From positions 6,235,135 to 6,299,134 of the forward strand of contig CM037832.1 in NCBI GenBank assembly GCA_021234535.1: a stretch of 64,000 nt of DNA, read 5' to 3'. The notes below the pieces were generated by a model. That model was not told where the DNA came from and did no database searches. It saw only the letters and a program-made list of their open reading frames with translations. Below are positions 36,561-50,549 of the stretch, piece by piece. The translations under genes were made by a program, and so were the position numbers. The DNA is from Stichopus chloronotus (Eukaryota; Echinodermata; Holothuroidea; Aspidochirotida; Stichopodidae). The stretch's first letter is position 1. Every line of letters begins with the position of its first letter.

Positions 36561-37539
36561 ACAACATTCCAGCAACTTAGACATGGGGTCACGAAATACT
36601 GGTAATGGCCTGCTAATTTTCTTTCCTGTAAAAAAGGAAGAAAAAACAGCACTCAACTTTTGCCGATTAACCCGGTGGAAATGACACATTCTACTGCTTC
36701 CCTCGCTTCCGTTTAATTCTAAAATGTCAATTTTCTCATACAACCTTGGACAGCAAATTTGGGACTCTTTGCTAATACTTTCTGGCTTCTCGACTCCAAG
36801 GATAACGTTAAGCCGGCTCCCAATTGGGCAAAAGAAGTGGATGCATGGACGTTCCTACATAATGGCAAGCTGACTTTGGTAAGCTAACTAATGGTGGCGC
36901 TCGGTTTAGATGGCAAAACGTGAATAAGTCTGTACCCACACCCCTCCCCCCAAAAAGTGATAATGCCAGAGTAAATGATGCATGCTGTGAACTTCAATCC
37001 TGTTGAAATACAGTGGGGTATGCAAACGAGTTTTTGTTCAAGATTGTAGCTTCTCGAAACGTTTGGTTTCTAAAACTATCCATAATCCAGGGACGGGTGC
37101 TGTAGTACAAAACGTCATATTGTTCAAAGAGTAGCAAGCAGACTCTGGCAAAAAAGTTGGATTGATTTCAACAGGTAACTGTTAGCGAAGAACACACGTA
37201 ATTTCTCAAAAACTAGTAAAACGTGAATTGTACTGGGAATATACGTATTAGAACATTGATTGTGGACTTTTGAGATGTCAGCCTTGATCTCAAAGTTTTC
37301 CCAATGTCTACTTGATCTATTTGAGGACTTTTCTTACGCACACCCCTCAAACAACACTTCCCCAATCTCGTCATTGTGGACAGTGACGTGAACTTGTTAC
37401 CATGTACGTTAACGTTTGGAAATTACAAAAATCCGCAATGCATTGTGGTTTCGATTATGTTATGAGTTTTTTTTTTTTTTTTTAATCTGACATAAAATTC
37501 ACAAGCTACCTATGCTTCACATGAAATATGAGATCCGTA

Positions 37540-37790
37540 AAAATTCCTTTCTTGGGATATCATGTTTATAAGGTCTTCATAATTCCACCCTTGTTGACCT
37601 GCAATGACCTTTGATCTCTTCTAAAAACAATAAGGTTGTTGTTCTCAATGATATACACCTACATATTAAATAAGAGAATCTGTCCAAGGGCTCCTTCTTG
37701 AGATATCGTTCTTACGAGATTTCCACAATTTGACCCATGTTGACCTCAAATCACCTTTGATCTCCACCAGAATCAATAGGGATCTTGTAC
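37540..37790. repeat. DR1-motif repeat, second block
   Basis: About two units related to those at 26380-26900: shared GATATCATGTTTA, TTGTTGACCTGCAATGACC, TCTGTCCAAG and TGATCTCCACC. It contains TGACCTTTGATC at 37605-37616. Confidence 0.7.
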
Positions 37791-40700
37791 TGCGTGGCTG
37801 GGGGGAAGGAAGAAGCAGCGGTTTTGGAGGGCTTGCGTTGCAAGATTGAAAGAACTTCTGTGGTTTCTGGGAGACGATTTTAGGCGGTCCAGTGAGTACT
37901 TTTCATCAAAAGTTCCTGTTGCCCTCCGCGTCAACTGATGGAGGCGCTCGGCGTAGATAGACAACTCTAGCTAGTATATAATCGAAAGAGGCCACTCGCA
38001 CATGCACTGCTCAACTACAAAACTAAGAATTGAAAATATGGATTGAAAACGTTTAGTATAGGTCATTGTAGTATCTACATCAAAAACCTATGGCCAAGTT
38101 TACATAAGAGCTGAAAACACGACTACACGGGTGCATTAAAAACCGTAAAACCATACTCAGAACATACTCAAGGAAGAGCATCAGACACATTTTAGTGTAA
38201 AGTATATTTACAGATGGCCTAGAAGTTAACAGTAAACGTTGAGAATTAAGAATACGTGTGACTTCAATGTATACAGACAAGGAATAAATTGAAAAGTTTC
38301 CCCCGTCATATTTCATTAATTATAGCCACGTTACTGTTGCAATAGGGACTATCTAGGTAATTTGTGGGTGAAAGGCAAAAAAAAAAAAATTATTTTTTTG
38401 TTTGTCGGTTTTATTAAGTGGTGAAGGGATTTTTCCGGGTAAACTAAGGGGTTGTTTCTCTATTTTATTTTGTGTATTCATCACTAAAATTATAGCTTTT
38501 GGCCTACTTTTAACGGTTGTTGCTTCTCCCTTTTCTTCTTCCCTATTTTTTTTAGAAAAGGAAAACTAAGCTAGTTTCAATATCCACCCCCTTCCCACGT
38601 GGTTGTCAGCTTGTTTGTCAACTTGATTAAAATTTGTGTGCCATTCACACATGGATGACTACATTGAATGGATATATGGACCAGGGATTTCACGCTGTTT
38701 ATGGCTCGAATCGACCAATATAAGGAAGTACCTCTGTTACAGGCACATACCTTGGCTGGCTCACTAGTGTAACACGCAAAGCCTACACATTCTTATATTC
38801 TGTACTACGCGATCTGCTTCAGCGCCAAGTTGCGCAAAACGCCCTGGTGACTTTAATGCATTTATTCGGTACCAGATGATCATGCATTGATGACTGTGGA
38901 GAATTGTTGCGTTTATGCTCTTCAATAGAAAAGGATTTTGTTCATTCGCATGATATAATATAAACCATTGTTCCCAGGCAGATGTCTTTAACTTCAGTCT
39001 AGAGAAGTAATTTGAATGTAGTGTATCTGCTGATTGCCAAATGGAAACAACTACAGAACTGCAAGAGAACTGCAACAGAACTACAGAACTACAACTCAGG
39101 TGCCAGGTAAATAACTTGTTTGTTTTTAGTGTATAGCTTTCCTCGTTTCTTTTTATTCATTATTTGTTCATTTGAACCACAGTCAAAAATTATTCTGAAG
39201 GTAATTAATAGCATATATATATATTTTTTATAACAGTTCCACTTGAACTGCACATACCGCATGTTGCTTTTCGTTAGATGCTAAAATAAGGACTTTGCAC
39301 CCAATTCAAGGCATGTCAGGTTCTCTCGAAGTGTGACCTCTTTAGTCAAACCAAGATATTCTGCCACTTACTTTTGTTTAAGTTTTGAGTAATTTTTTCA
39401 AGCTGAGGGGTTTCCATGCGTAACTGTTGTGCTTGGAGATATGTTTGTGACAGAATCCTATTGCATATCTCATATGAACTGCAAAATAGACAATGCCTGT
39501 CCCGAGGATCCGTTACTGAATAAACCTGTTAGTCGGTTTTGCTATGGTTTCATACTACAGATAATTTTATCTGGTATGCATCTATCCTGAGGGCTGGGTT
39601 CTCAAGGTGAAAAGGAAATTAACGAATAACAAATTCTCAACAATTTACCAACTCGTTGAGGGCCTGTCTTCATGAGATGGATCTTAAGAAAACCTGAATG
39701 CTATTAAAGATCCTCAGTTCTGGTGGTGACGGTTCCAAAGGAAAGGAGCAACTATTTGAAAAAAAGTGCTCATCACCCAAGGCCTTACACATCAACGGGG
39801 GAGTGGGGACCCAGGGACGTTGTTCCCCTCAGCAGAAAATTTCAAAGTGCACCGGTACACTTTTCAACTTTTCACCGTTATTGACCTTAATTTTCAAGCT
39901 GAAACCCACTCAATATTGCTTATTTTGGGATCTACAATTTTCTGAAATTACAATATTTGCCAAAGGCCGAGGAACACCACCTCAGTCTTTACAGATCAGC
40001 AATGTCCCAGTTTTGCAGCCCCCCCCCCCCCTCCACACCGTCAATACCAAGGCCTGTATGCTTGCTACTACACCAAGAGTAATAATTATAAATCTATGTT
40101 CTTGTTAGACGTTAATATTGCTCCTTGAGTGGGAATTGTGGTCGGTGCTGTGTGCTCATAATTTGTTTCTATAAGTTTAACATTAAAACCCAACTGAGGA
40201 TATATTTTTAAAAAATAGAGGAGCCTGAATTAGAACAGAATGAAGAAAAACAGTCAGTTAAATCGAATATGCAATTTCTGTCAGAACTGACTAGGTGGCA
40301 CCTTTCTAGTGTGTACTGATTCAGCGATCACATTATGAGTAAAATTGTTGGGAGTGAGATTATTGGGGGAGAGGGGATTATACAAATTAAACCGTTGCAC
40401 CAATATATGACCTAATTTAAATAAATGCAAATTAGCATCTTTCATTGTCCCTGCGTCGACAGAACTCGTTTGGCTCTACATTTGAGGACTTTCAACAAGC
40501 ACACTCCATTTTGGTGTCAACCAAAATGTCAATCACTTTTCTTTATACAGCACGGCCTTCCAGGTTGTACATCTCTTAACTAAACTGAGCGTGTTACATG
40601 TACTCAGCCTACATTTATTTACTTTCATCGTACGAGTCAAAACGTTCAAATATTCTATCAACGTTAGTAAAATTTGAATAATGAAAACTAGCATCAACAA

Positions 40701-41435
40701 AAAACATGTCCTGACATGTCAATCATCTACTCATCTCCTGAAAAGGGAAAACATAAAACAAAAAAAGGAAAACATGAACAGTTTTCACTTGCTGAAATGA
40801 CAGTACACTAATTTATGCCAACTTGGAGCAAGTTTGAAAAACAACACTTTGCCAACATGGCGCGGATCCAAGTGAGGGGGGGGGGGGCTCTGGGGATCTA
40901 AATCGCCCCTCCTTTTTTTCGGAACATCTACAATAACGAATGAACGAAAATTAGCATAATGGTCAGTCAAGGAGAATATCTAAGGGGGCTCTTCCAAACT
41001 GATCCTTTATGTTCTCACAACATAAACACCATATAAGCTACTCGAACCTTGTATGATGTATGGTGAGTATCTACGCGGCTGTCCTGCAGTATCTTGCCTT
41101 CGCCACGACAACACCGTAAACCGGCTTAGAGTTAAGAGGTAATGATATTTTAATAGCATTTTAATGACAGGATGTCAAAGGTCATGGGATAGAAACACCA
41201 CCCTTTGTTTTTTGGGGTTTTTTTGTTATCATGCAAACGTGAACTTTACATAATAGATGAACACAATACATAAAACAATAACCTAATTAGAAATAACTGA
41301 AATTTGTTGAGTTGCAATAAGTTCTAAACAGTGAGGAAATATTTGAAGCAGTAACAGAGGAAGAGAATGTCACTCTTCATACATGGGTCTGGATGAGCTA
41401 ACTTGAAGATAGAAGAATAAGAGAAAGTAAATAGA

Positions 41436-41458
41436 CAGAGAGAGAGAGAGAGAGAGAA
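41436..41458. repeat. (GA)n microsatellite
   Basis: Uninterrupted AG dinucleotide run of about 11 units in an A-rich flank. Open frames over it (LSLSLSL) are artefacts. Confidence 0.9.
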
Positions 41459-43847
41459 AAAGGATGAGAAAAAATGAAAAAATGATGTAAAGGAAAATGC
41501 CAGCTCCGCGTGCATTTTCATATCGCCATCCGCCTCCAATTAATGATGATGATGTTGTCCTTATGCACCTTTCAAAATTGAAGCAAGTTTTGTAGCCTTT
41601 GTAATCAGAAAATGTCAATTTTATTTCGGACTTTTATAGCGGGACTCGTCAAATAATGTTAAAGAGAAAGGTTCTCCAGCCAAGAAAATTACTGGCAGAG
41701 TGATTTCCTGGAACTTACTTGCTTCAGAGCTGCCGGGATGGTGGGGGTGTTGATTTCTGGCGATGACGGAGGTATGTTAATCCAACCATTCCCGGTTAAA
41801 CTCTTCGACGTCCGATAATAGCACTCTGCATATAGAGAATCTTCACATTATTCCGTCACGCCAGCTTTCTCTGCCTTACCCACACTATGTCTGAACTCGG
41901 AGCCCGCGATATCCTATAGTTCTTAACCTACATACGAAACAATGGAACCATGGGTGTACAATTCTAACAGTAAAAAGTAGTTCAGTAGCACAGTTTTGAA
42001 AAAAAAAAAAAAAGTGCAAACATTTTTAGCATGGTCCCGTCCAATGTTTAAGTCCGTATAATATGCTGTTAAGCTACAATTGCGATGAAGTATAATACTA
42101 ACAGAGTCGTGAAAATAAGCCCCGATTTGTGTAATGATACAACGTAGGGATCTGGTTGCTTTCGGGGTCTTACATGTTATTTCTTAAATATGTTACTTCC
42201 AATTGAAAGAACTGGTCTCTGAGAATTCCCCCTTTTTTTTTTGGCTTTTCTCTTTATTTCTGTCCATACGATATATATTTAGTGATAATGTCACATATTG
42301 GTAAAGGAGTATTATCCCGGGTGCCTGAATAATGCTATCATTATCATGTTATCGATCTGGAGCCTTGAAAAGAGCTGTGCACGGTACACTGTGTAATTAA
42401 TTGCATACAAATTTATAAACAACAACTGTGTAGCGAAATATGTTTTGGAGAGTCTCCCCTCTAGATCCCTTCCAAAGTAGAAAAGGTCCAGATCTTCGTT
42501 TACTTATTAATGCAAACGGTAAGGAAAAGAAATAACTTTTATTAATCTTTTGAGTCATAATATTATTTAGTGAAATTGCTTTACAACCTCCATGCCAAAA
42601 TACATTTAATGTTTGTTGACTTCGTCAATATTTTGGTAACAACTAAGAAGACTACACTGGAAAAGGTCCCACTGATTTGACATGGTGCTGCATAACAATG
42701 ATCAACACGTTACTGTTTGTCAAACTTTATCATGCACCCATACTGCCTATTTCTCACAGGACGAAAAGCGCTCCAAAGTGCCTCACCCAACTATGTCAAC
42801 TCCCCCCCACACCCACTGGTTAAAAAGTGACAAACAACAGGCCACTACAGTATACCTGATCATAGTAATAGGTCAGTAAATATTTTCTAAGACCGAAAAA
42901 GCGGAACGGCACTTTTGAACTAATTCCCTGCTGGACGAACTTCCTGAATCTTCTCTTGATTTTCTTCCTTTTTTTTACGATTATTGATGAACTTTTAACT
43001 ACCTGAGTTGTGACAAACAAGTGACACTTAAGACATTTTGTCGAATCATGAACGGATTGACACGTCTTTAAGGAGTTAGAAAAATTACTTTAAATAGGTT
43101 CAGATAATAAAAACGTTCTCTAGTTTATGCACTTTTCAATTGAAATCATGATTTTTGTGGTTAGCTTTAAAATGTTGAAAACAAAAATGTCGAAAAACAT
43201 GAAAGCCGTCGGTTAGTGTACATTTATTTGTGTACCTAATGGGAACTTTTTTTCTGCAGAGTCCATGTAACTTATTAACACAGTGTGATGATGAGTTTTG
43301 CCAGATAATCATAAAACACAACAACTAAGAATAAATCAACTAATAATAACCCTAAGTAAAAACGACTGACTTCGAGACTATACTTTTCATCTTTTCTTCC
43401 CCAATCTTGGGAGAGTTTCTCAAAAACTACACCAATACTGGCACATCGCTGCAAGTTGGGTTAAAGATAAAGTTCTAGGAGTTTTACATAGGGTGCTGTT
43501 GAACTTAACCAACGTTATTAAATTTAAAGATCATTCCTATTCGTGTAACAGTATTGATGAGGACAAAAATACAAAACTGGATATACTAGATTCAGTGAGA
43601 TGAATATTTAACGGTCACCTGACTGAAATGGGCGGACGGGAATTAAGGATTCTTGCCAAGTATGTGTGAGCAACAGTCACAGAATTGCAATTTACTTAGA
43701 TCTGATAACAAGTTGTGTATACATTCTCTCCTTATCTCGTGAAAAAAAAATGCAAAAGATTGATAAATTTAGAGCATGATGGAGGAGAAAAAGAATATCA
43801 AATGACGTAGGATGTAATTTTGAGGAACATCAGAGGTCACGTATATG

Positions 43848-44230
43848 GTAGGGCAAAAATCAGCAATTAATGGTACCATTAATTGAATGTTATGGTACCA
43901 TTAAATCGTTTAATGGTACCTTTAAATCCAATAAATGGTACCTTTTATTCCAGCCAATTAAAATGCACCATTGCTATCACTTTTATGGTACCATTAATTC
44001 TATTTGAAGGTATACTATTAATTTCCATTTGAATGGTACCATAAATTAATTTACGGTACCATTAACATGGAGTTAATGGTAGGCTACCATTAAATCAAAT
44101 TAATGGTACCATGGTACCACAAATTATTTTATGTTACCATTAATTCAATTTAATGGTACCATGAACTGGATTTAATGGTACCATTAAATTGATTCAATGG
44201 TAAAATTATTTGATGATTTTTGTCCTCTAC
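43848..44230. mobile_element. Fold-back-like array of GGTACC palindromes
   Basis: About 15 units at roughly 20-30-bp spacing centred on TAATGGTACCATTA; about 11 keep GGTACC exactly. The block is bracketed by inverted ends: GTAGGGCAAAAATCA at 43848 and, read inverted from 44230, GTAGAGGACAAAAATCATC. A block with inverted ends made of palindromic subunits fits a fold-back type DNA element. No target-site duplication was evident and no coding sequence is inside. Confidence 0.65.
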
Positions 44231-47200
44231 GGCCAACCATACACGTACGGTATACAGGTTCATTGATGTCGTCGACGTGTTGAAATCATGCAGTGTTGAC
44301 CTGTATTTCAGTATATCTATATTAAACCTGCAATCACAAGCGATAGTTCGCATGTCGAAATGGTGCTATAAAAAGATGGTTTTTTTTTTAAATATGGAGA
44401 TGTCTCTTATTTTTATGTCCGTACTCGTAATTACAGCCAATGTTCTCTGCGTATATTTTGTCACTGCCCCTCTGTTCCAAGTGGTCCTTGAGTCACTTGC
44501 TGCTGCATGTACAAAACCATACTTAATCCTTTGTTTAACTATAACCTTTATTTCAAGGACAATTGAAAATTTAATAAGGGCAGAGGGTTTCATTTTCAAA
44601 GCATACATTTTCTTCTTCTTGAAAAATATCGCTATCACTTACCAGTGTCAAATCCATTAATCAAATCATTAAGAGACACTATAAAAAGAATTAACAAAAG
44701 AAATACTGACACTATGCAACATTTTACGTCATCTGTTTTGCATTTTCATCTAACTTTGAAAAGTCATATCTCAAAAAACGTGGAAAGATATGAACAAAAT
44801 TTTAACGGATTGTTATTCAGAGTTTCAAGCTGCAACTTCCGACAGACGCTAGCTCTTTTCTAGATGCATATCACACGACCTTTAAGACAGTAAAAAGATT
44901 ACTAGAAATAACAAAGGATAACATAACGTATATTTTGTATGGAAGGAACACACTCAGATATTTAATATTTCATATGTGAGGATGAAAATGTAAGTTGTAA
45001 ATAGTTAATCTGGTAAATAATTGTAAATAGTGAAGAGAAGACGAGAAGAAGATGACTCGAGAGTCTGTTACTACTGTCATTACATTTTTCTGTAAACTCA
45101 AAGAAATCGGTTTTCGTGTCGTCTGAAATTCGATGAGCTATTACTACGCCCTCTATGAGACTGAAGTAATCATCGTAGTACATCTTAGTACTAAGATGAT
45201 AAAGAAGAGAATTATGTATGATTGTAGTCTCAAAGGACTTCAATAGGTTAAAAGATAATCCCAGGTTTTTTTTATATTATTATTATTATTAAATCTTCAA
45301 TTAACCACATCTATAGCGGTAGTTTAAGTAGAATATAGTTTCCCGCGCAATTAAACAAACAAAAAAAAAAAACAGTTCATGCTTATTAATGAAATAGACA
45401 ATTAGAGGTTCAGAGATTTTTTTCAGATTTTTCCAGAGAGTTTTTGTAATATTTGTACTTTCAGGGAAACCTCGATTTAAAAAAGGGATCTCAAATATGT
45501 AAAAAGAAATCCCATTGTATTAAACTAGTGTCACAACATTTAATTTTATCAACAAGCCTTAAAGAGGAAGGTCTATTTTAATCATATCGAGAATTTAAAG
45601 GGACTGTTGTCGAACAAAGAAAAAGGGAGACTCTTTATGTGAATGTCTATATCTGCTAAATAATTACCAAATTATCAGTGATGTACTGGCATGAATATAA
45701 TCTCCCATATTGAATGCAAGAGTTGCATATAATTTTTAAATGCAGTGCTGTACTGATTTGGTGCTTGTGTGTCAATTGTCACAGTAATTGAATATAGGAG
45801 TAAAATCGGTGGGAGACTGGTTCTTCTATGACTGATTTCATATTTAGCCAGATTTACGTTATGTCCGATCGCCCATCTGACAAACTTGAGAGGGTGTAGT
45901 GTGGTTAATTCGTACAACAGCAATTCGTGTACACCACATAAACTATATACGATGCAACGTTGAGTTGTGAAATGTACGAGGCGTATGGTCTAATTTTTGT
46001 TTAGTAACACGTAAGGAGTAAGGACTTCCTGTGATCCACGGTGATCGACCGTGAGAATGATTTGCTGCTACATATATATATCACAAGTTTGACGCATTGG
46101 ACATACGAAGCTTACCACTGTCACTTTTCAGTGCAGTAAGTTTGGTAACAGGCAATACCAATTCCGCTAATTAAATGCAGTAACTGTTTTCCATGCCGAT
46201 ATAACGTTCGCTACTTTTGCCAGTAAAGTTATCACTCAATAGAGCCAATGAATGTGATATCTGTTTGTAGACTAATACTGCAGCATTCACAGAGTTTTCG
46301 TGTTAAAGTAAATTGCAAGTGCACAACTGTTGTTAACACAGCCCTTTTATATTTGGATACTTTAGTAAAGAGTCTCGCTTGGGCTGACTTCTATTTGTAT
46401 GAAAATAAAAACTAAAAACAAAGATATGCCACGTTCGGTTGCCATTTTGCTAAGTGCTGGTTTTCTTGCTACTTGAGTGTACAGCATAAGACGGCATATG
46501 CCGCTTTGGTACAAGTGTATGCATATTTCCTGGAATTTTGTTGCTGCTCACATTCACAAACATAGAACTCTCCACAAACATATGGCAAGAATGTTTTCCG
46601 AACAGTTAGTGGGCCAGGTTTACTTCAAGTTTGAACCTGTGATTGAACATTCAACCATCTCGAAAAGAAAATGTTAAAAGAATAAATTAATAAAATTGAA
46701 GAGTACATGCTGTGCAAGTTTCAAGTATATCAGTCTATATCAAACTTTGAAGAAACCATTGTCGTACTTAACACGATGAGTTGAAACATGATACACAGTC
46801 GACCCCCAACAGACAAGCTACAGTTTTTAACATGGAAACAAGAAATCTTGGCATCTCCCCAAGAAAAGTTTGCCATCAAAGTTACTTTGATGTCAGTCTA
46901 GAATTTATTGGGTCAGTTACCAAATCATCAAGTTACCAAATCACCAAAATTCTTTAAAATTACCAAGATAGTGCCAATTAACAGTGACCCGTTAAATACC
47001 CGTGTAATGTATATCAAGTCAACCGACTGTACCCCATGAGCACCGACTACCGCACTAGCCACGAAAACAGGAGAGTAAACCTATAGGCGGACTAAATAGT
47101 CCGTAGCCTACCACGCCTTTCAACATTATAATACGAAAGTGCATGTGACATAAATCCCTTTACATGACTTGTAAAACATTTGTTTGGCGGAGTCGAGTTT

Positions 47201-50200
47201 TGAAGCAGTATCAATAAATTTTGTGATCACACTTTCTGATCCTGAAAAAGTTTTTCATCTTTGTTGCACCGTGTTTGTCTACTGTTCCACCTGGGCGGCG
47301 TGGAGGGCAGCTGCAGTTGAGAAAACCCCTGTCTGTCTTTTTCGTTTCGTAGGCAGTGGATACAGACCTTCAGACATGCTACAGATTTTACTGAAATCTA
47401 TTGGCGTGAAAAGAAGGAAAAAATTCAAAAAATTTTTGCTTCTTTTTGAAGCTGAAATCGGAGGCTTTGGATGATGTGATATACACGAGAATACAGCACA
47501 GACAAAAACTTCACGGAAACGTCATTGTAAATTTTGCGCCTTTAGTGGGGGGGGGGGGGGTTCTCTTTATCAAATAATAGGAATCGGCCCGATTATTTAA
47601 AAAAATCTGTTATCAGTATTTTCTGTAATAGCATGATCGTTTGAACACTGGACATACCATTAACAACGAAGGGCGTGGATCCATCTCCAAAGATTTGGGG
47701 TTAAGCATTTAACCATTTGCGATCGTCGTCCTGGAGGATAGGTCTAACGGGAGCGGGTGGGGCGAAAAAAAAATTAAATTTGAAGGTGGCAAATGGTGCA
47801 AAATGTGGCCATAATTTAGCTTTAAAAATGTAGTTTTAATTCGCAGTTTATATATGATGGTATGTAATTGGGTTCACTATTCTGTGTTTCTGTTTTATCC
47901 AGGCTATTGCCTGCTAGAGTAAGGCGCTTTGAATAACTCAATCTATTGTACGGAAGCCTATAAAATGAATTCGTAAATTCAGTTGTTTGTGGTAATCTTG
48001 GTGAGATACCCAGGCAGTCTTCAATGGCTGACGCAAGCTGAGTTTGCAACTGCGAGATTTCTTAAAGACATGCTGTTTGATAGAAAGAGCAGCGTTAGCG
48101 TCAAATAAATGTAATTTGAATTATAAGGATATATTTCAACAGCTTACAGCAAAACATGTAAGTGGCATAGGACTGTACTTATACGCCCGATAGTAAAATA
48201 TCCTCTTTTTTTTTTTTTTTTTTGCTTGTTTGGCTTTTGTTTTGTTACTGGGACAGACATTAGCCAGTTTCCAATCTGTACATTTTGCTTCTACAAGTGG
48301 GTTGCCATGCGAGCAGGTTAGAAAATAAAGTTGTCTAAGGATACAAGGGTGAATATGAAAAACCGTAGTCCTACAGCTTTCTTACTTTTCATATTTTACA
48401 GCAGCTTGCCACTCCCTATGGTAATTTCGCCGTATACGAAATAATGTTTACAAGCTGGAAATTATACACTATCAGAGCAACCGGGAATAATTACTTAATG
48501 CTAGGGAAAGATCCATGGAAAAGTGACCCCTCTGCTCTGTTGAGTTTACAATATTTGAAACTAGTGTAAGTTGCTTCACACGAGCATGCAGTTAAACTAA
48601 TAGAGGCAGTGTTAAGGTTTATGGGCGATGGTTATAACCGTGAAGGGAAGTAGGTGGCTCAGTATCAACCACGCGTATACATGTACAATGTACAGTGCAT
48701 TACTAATATTTACAACGACGTTTCGTATTGTGTTACTTGGGAGAAGTGAGCGTAATGGAGAGATCCATGATGTTACAAGCAGAAGAAATCCGCTTGTCAC
48801 ACCTTCCGCATTGCATTCTTCCTGCAACAAATTAGAGGTCCCATTAGAGGTCACTTTTTTTCCTTTTCTTTTTTTTTCTTACCAGGTATTTATTTCGATA
48901 CCACCACGTTTGGGGATACTGCTGACTGGATAATGGTTACAAAAGAGTATTAACCGTCATAAATTAAGCTATCTCAACGATAATGAGTTTGATCAATGAA
49001 AACTGAAAGAAAAAAAAAATTCTGACTGACCTTGGAACAAACAATGTCAGCCTGTACACGGAACACACACACATATACACTAAACTCTGGTGAACGATAA
49101 ATTCAACTCGAAATAAATGGATTGACAATTCCTTTATTGGGCAACGGGACTGTAAGAATGGGAAATATTGCTGGATATTCTACAAAAAAATAACGATGAA
49201 CACCCTGACGTTTTTATTGATGTTACACTCTACTGAATGTCGATTGTAAACCCAAGGATATTGTCGATCGTACAAATGTGAAACAGTGTGTGAAAGATTG
49301 TAGCTAAGCACTATTTTTACAAAGACCTACATGAACAATAACAGTGAATAATACCCAGGGGTTACAAACAGATATTTGGTAGGAACTTGGTTCACGGCTC
49401 ACTCAGATTCAGTTCAAACTGTAGACAGAAAACACCCAGCCGGTAAAGTCTGATCATGAAAACAGCTTTTGTTAATTTTGCTTTTTTTTCACGTTCCAAC
49501 AGTTACGGATAACGTATGAAGGTCAAACCTACCAGAGGTAATTTCCCTTCCACCCCACCGTAGAAGGTGGGAACAGCCTCATTATGCATCTCAGAAGCAA
49601 ATACCCAACGTGCAAACAAAGAATAATGAGTACTCGATAATAGATAAATGTCTATCAGCATCGATCGAAAGAGACTACCTATAATGTACAGACTGACCCG
49701 CCACTATGTCAAGTTATACCATCTTTGATAATTTCTAGGAAATGGAAAACTCGAAAATGAGTTCCCCGTTCAAAAACGTTCGTGACCCCAAAGATCATAA
49801 TCCACATTGGTAAGAAAAAGCACACTCGCACAATCTGAAATATTGCCCCTAAAAAGTCTGATAAACGTCCACAGAAGGGACAATGTTGAGCTCTTTACAA
49901 CAGAAAATGTATTTTATTTATTAAGGTAAAATTTTAATTCAAGACCCCAACAGGGCAACCTTTGGGTGTACGAAAATTGCGTTTTCATTAACCCTGTCAA
50001 AACATCAACTGCCCTGAAAATACCAACATTCCAAAAAATAAATAATAAATGGTTTCTATGTAAATGAGGATTTATGAAAATTTGCACAAGTTTGACTTCA
50101 ATAGTTTTACCTTAATTGTACATTTAGGACTAGGAGTATGTTGGAATAATTCTGTGAAGAAACTGCAACCAATACAGTTTTGAATTTATAGAATTCGGGG

Positions 50201-50549
50201 CGGTTCCATAGAGAATTTTTTTTTTTTTTTTTGAGCGAGAGTGGGGTTGGGAATTAACTTTTTATTATCTAAGCGGAGCTCTTCCATCGATACCAAAACA
50301 TTTATTGCCAAAACAGCTTCCGAAGTAGATGGAATGGTACTTCTCGTTCACTGACCAGACGTTCTTTATTTTGAGATCTCGAGTTGCCAGCCAAAGCTTT
50401 CTCATCATAAACGAAAGGTGAATGATAGTTTACATTAATCGTTTTTCAGCCTGGGTGATAGGCTAGCCAGATATTTCTGGGGTTAAGCCCCAAGCCCAGT
50501 TATTATTAATGTTTTGACCTGTGAGTTTATCCTTTCAATTCATTTCTTC
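44231..50549. other. Gene-poor DNA, no supported gene
   Basis: Many short open frames but no family signature. The longest (plus strand 44220-44660, 146 aa) has hydrophobic stretches but begins inside the palindromic array's edge and has no homology that I recognise. Homopolymers include a T-run at about 48209-48224 and a G-run at 47547-47560. A plus-strand acceptor-like tract ending TTTTTTTCTTACCAG near 48887 lacks a convincing exon. Confidence 0.45.

Larger units (their letters stand above)
36561..43847. other. Gene-poor DNA with simple repeats
   Basis: Holds the second DR1-type repeat block (37540-37790), T-runs (37467-37483), a (GA)n tract at 41436-41458, G-runs (about 40877-40888) and C-runs (40020-40031). 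It also holds copies of the GTCAACCAATGG...TTAGATAGT motif at 36886 and 37928. The 136-aa open frame at 39698-40108 has no recognisable domain. No exon was supported. Confidence 0.5.

Noticed and set aside
39698..40108. 136-aa plus-strand open frame
   Set aside because: No domain recognised; it includes a translated C-run (PPPPP) and has low-complexity composition.
44220..44660. 146-aa plus-strand frame with several hydrophobic stretches, overlapped by a 90-aa minus frame
   Set aside because: It starts at the rim of the palindromic array and matches no receptor or transporter family that I know; the opposing frame is equally open, so coding direction cannot be argued.
47822..48049. Minus-strand 75-aa frame considered as another LINE remnant
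   Set aside because: A vague resemblance to RT tails (LSYSKRLTLAG) but no second motif in order, so not called.
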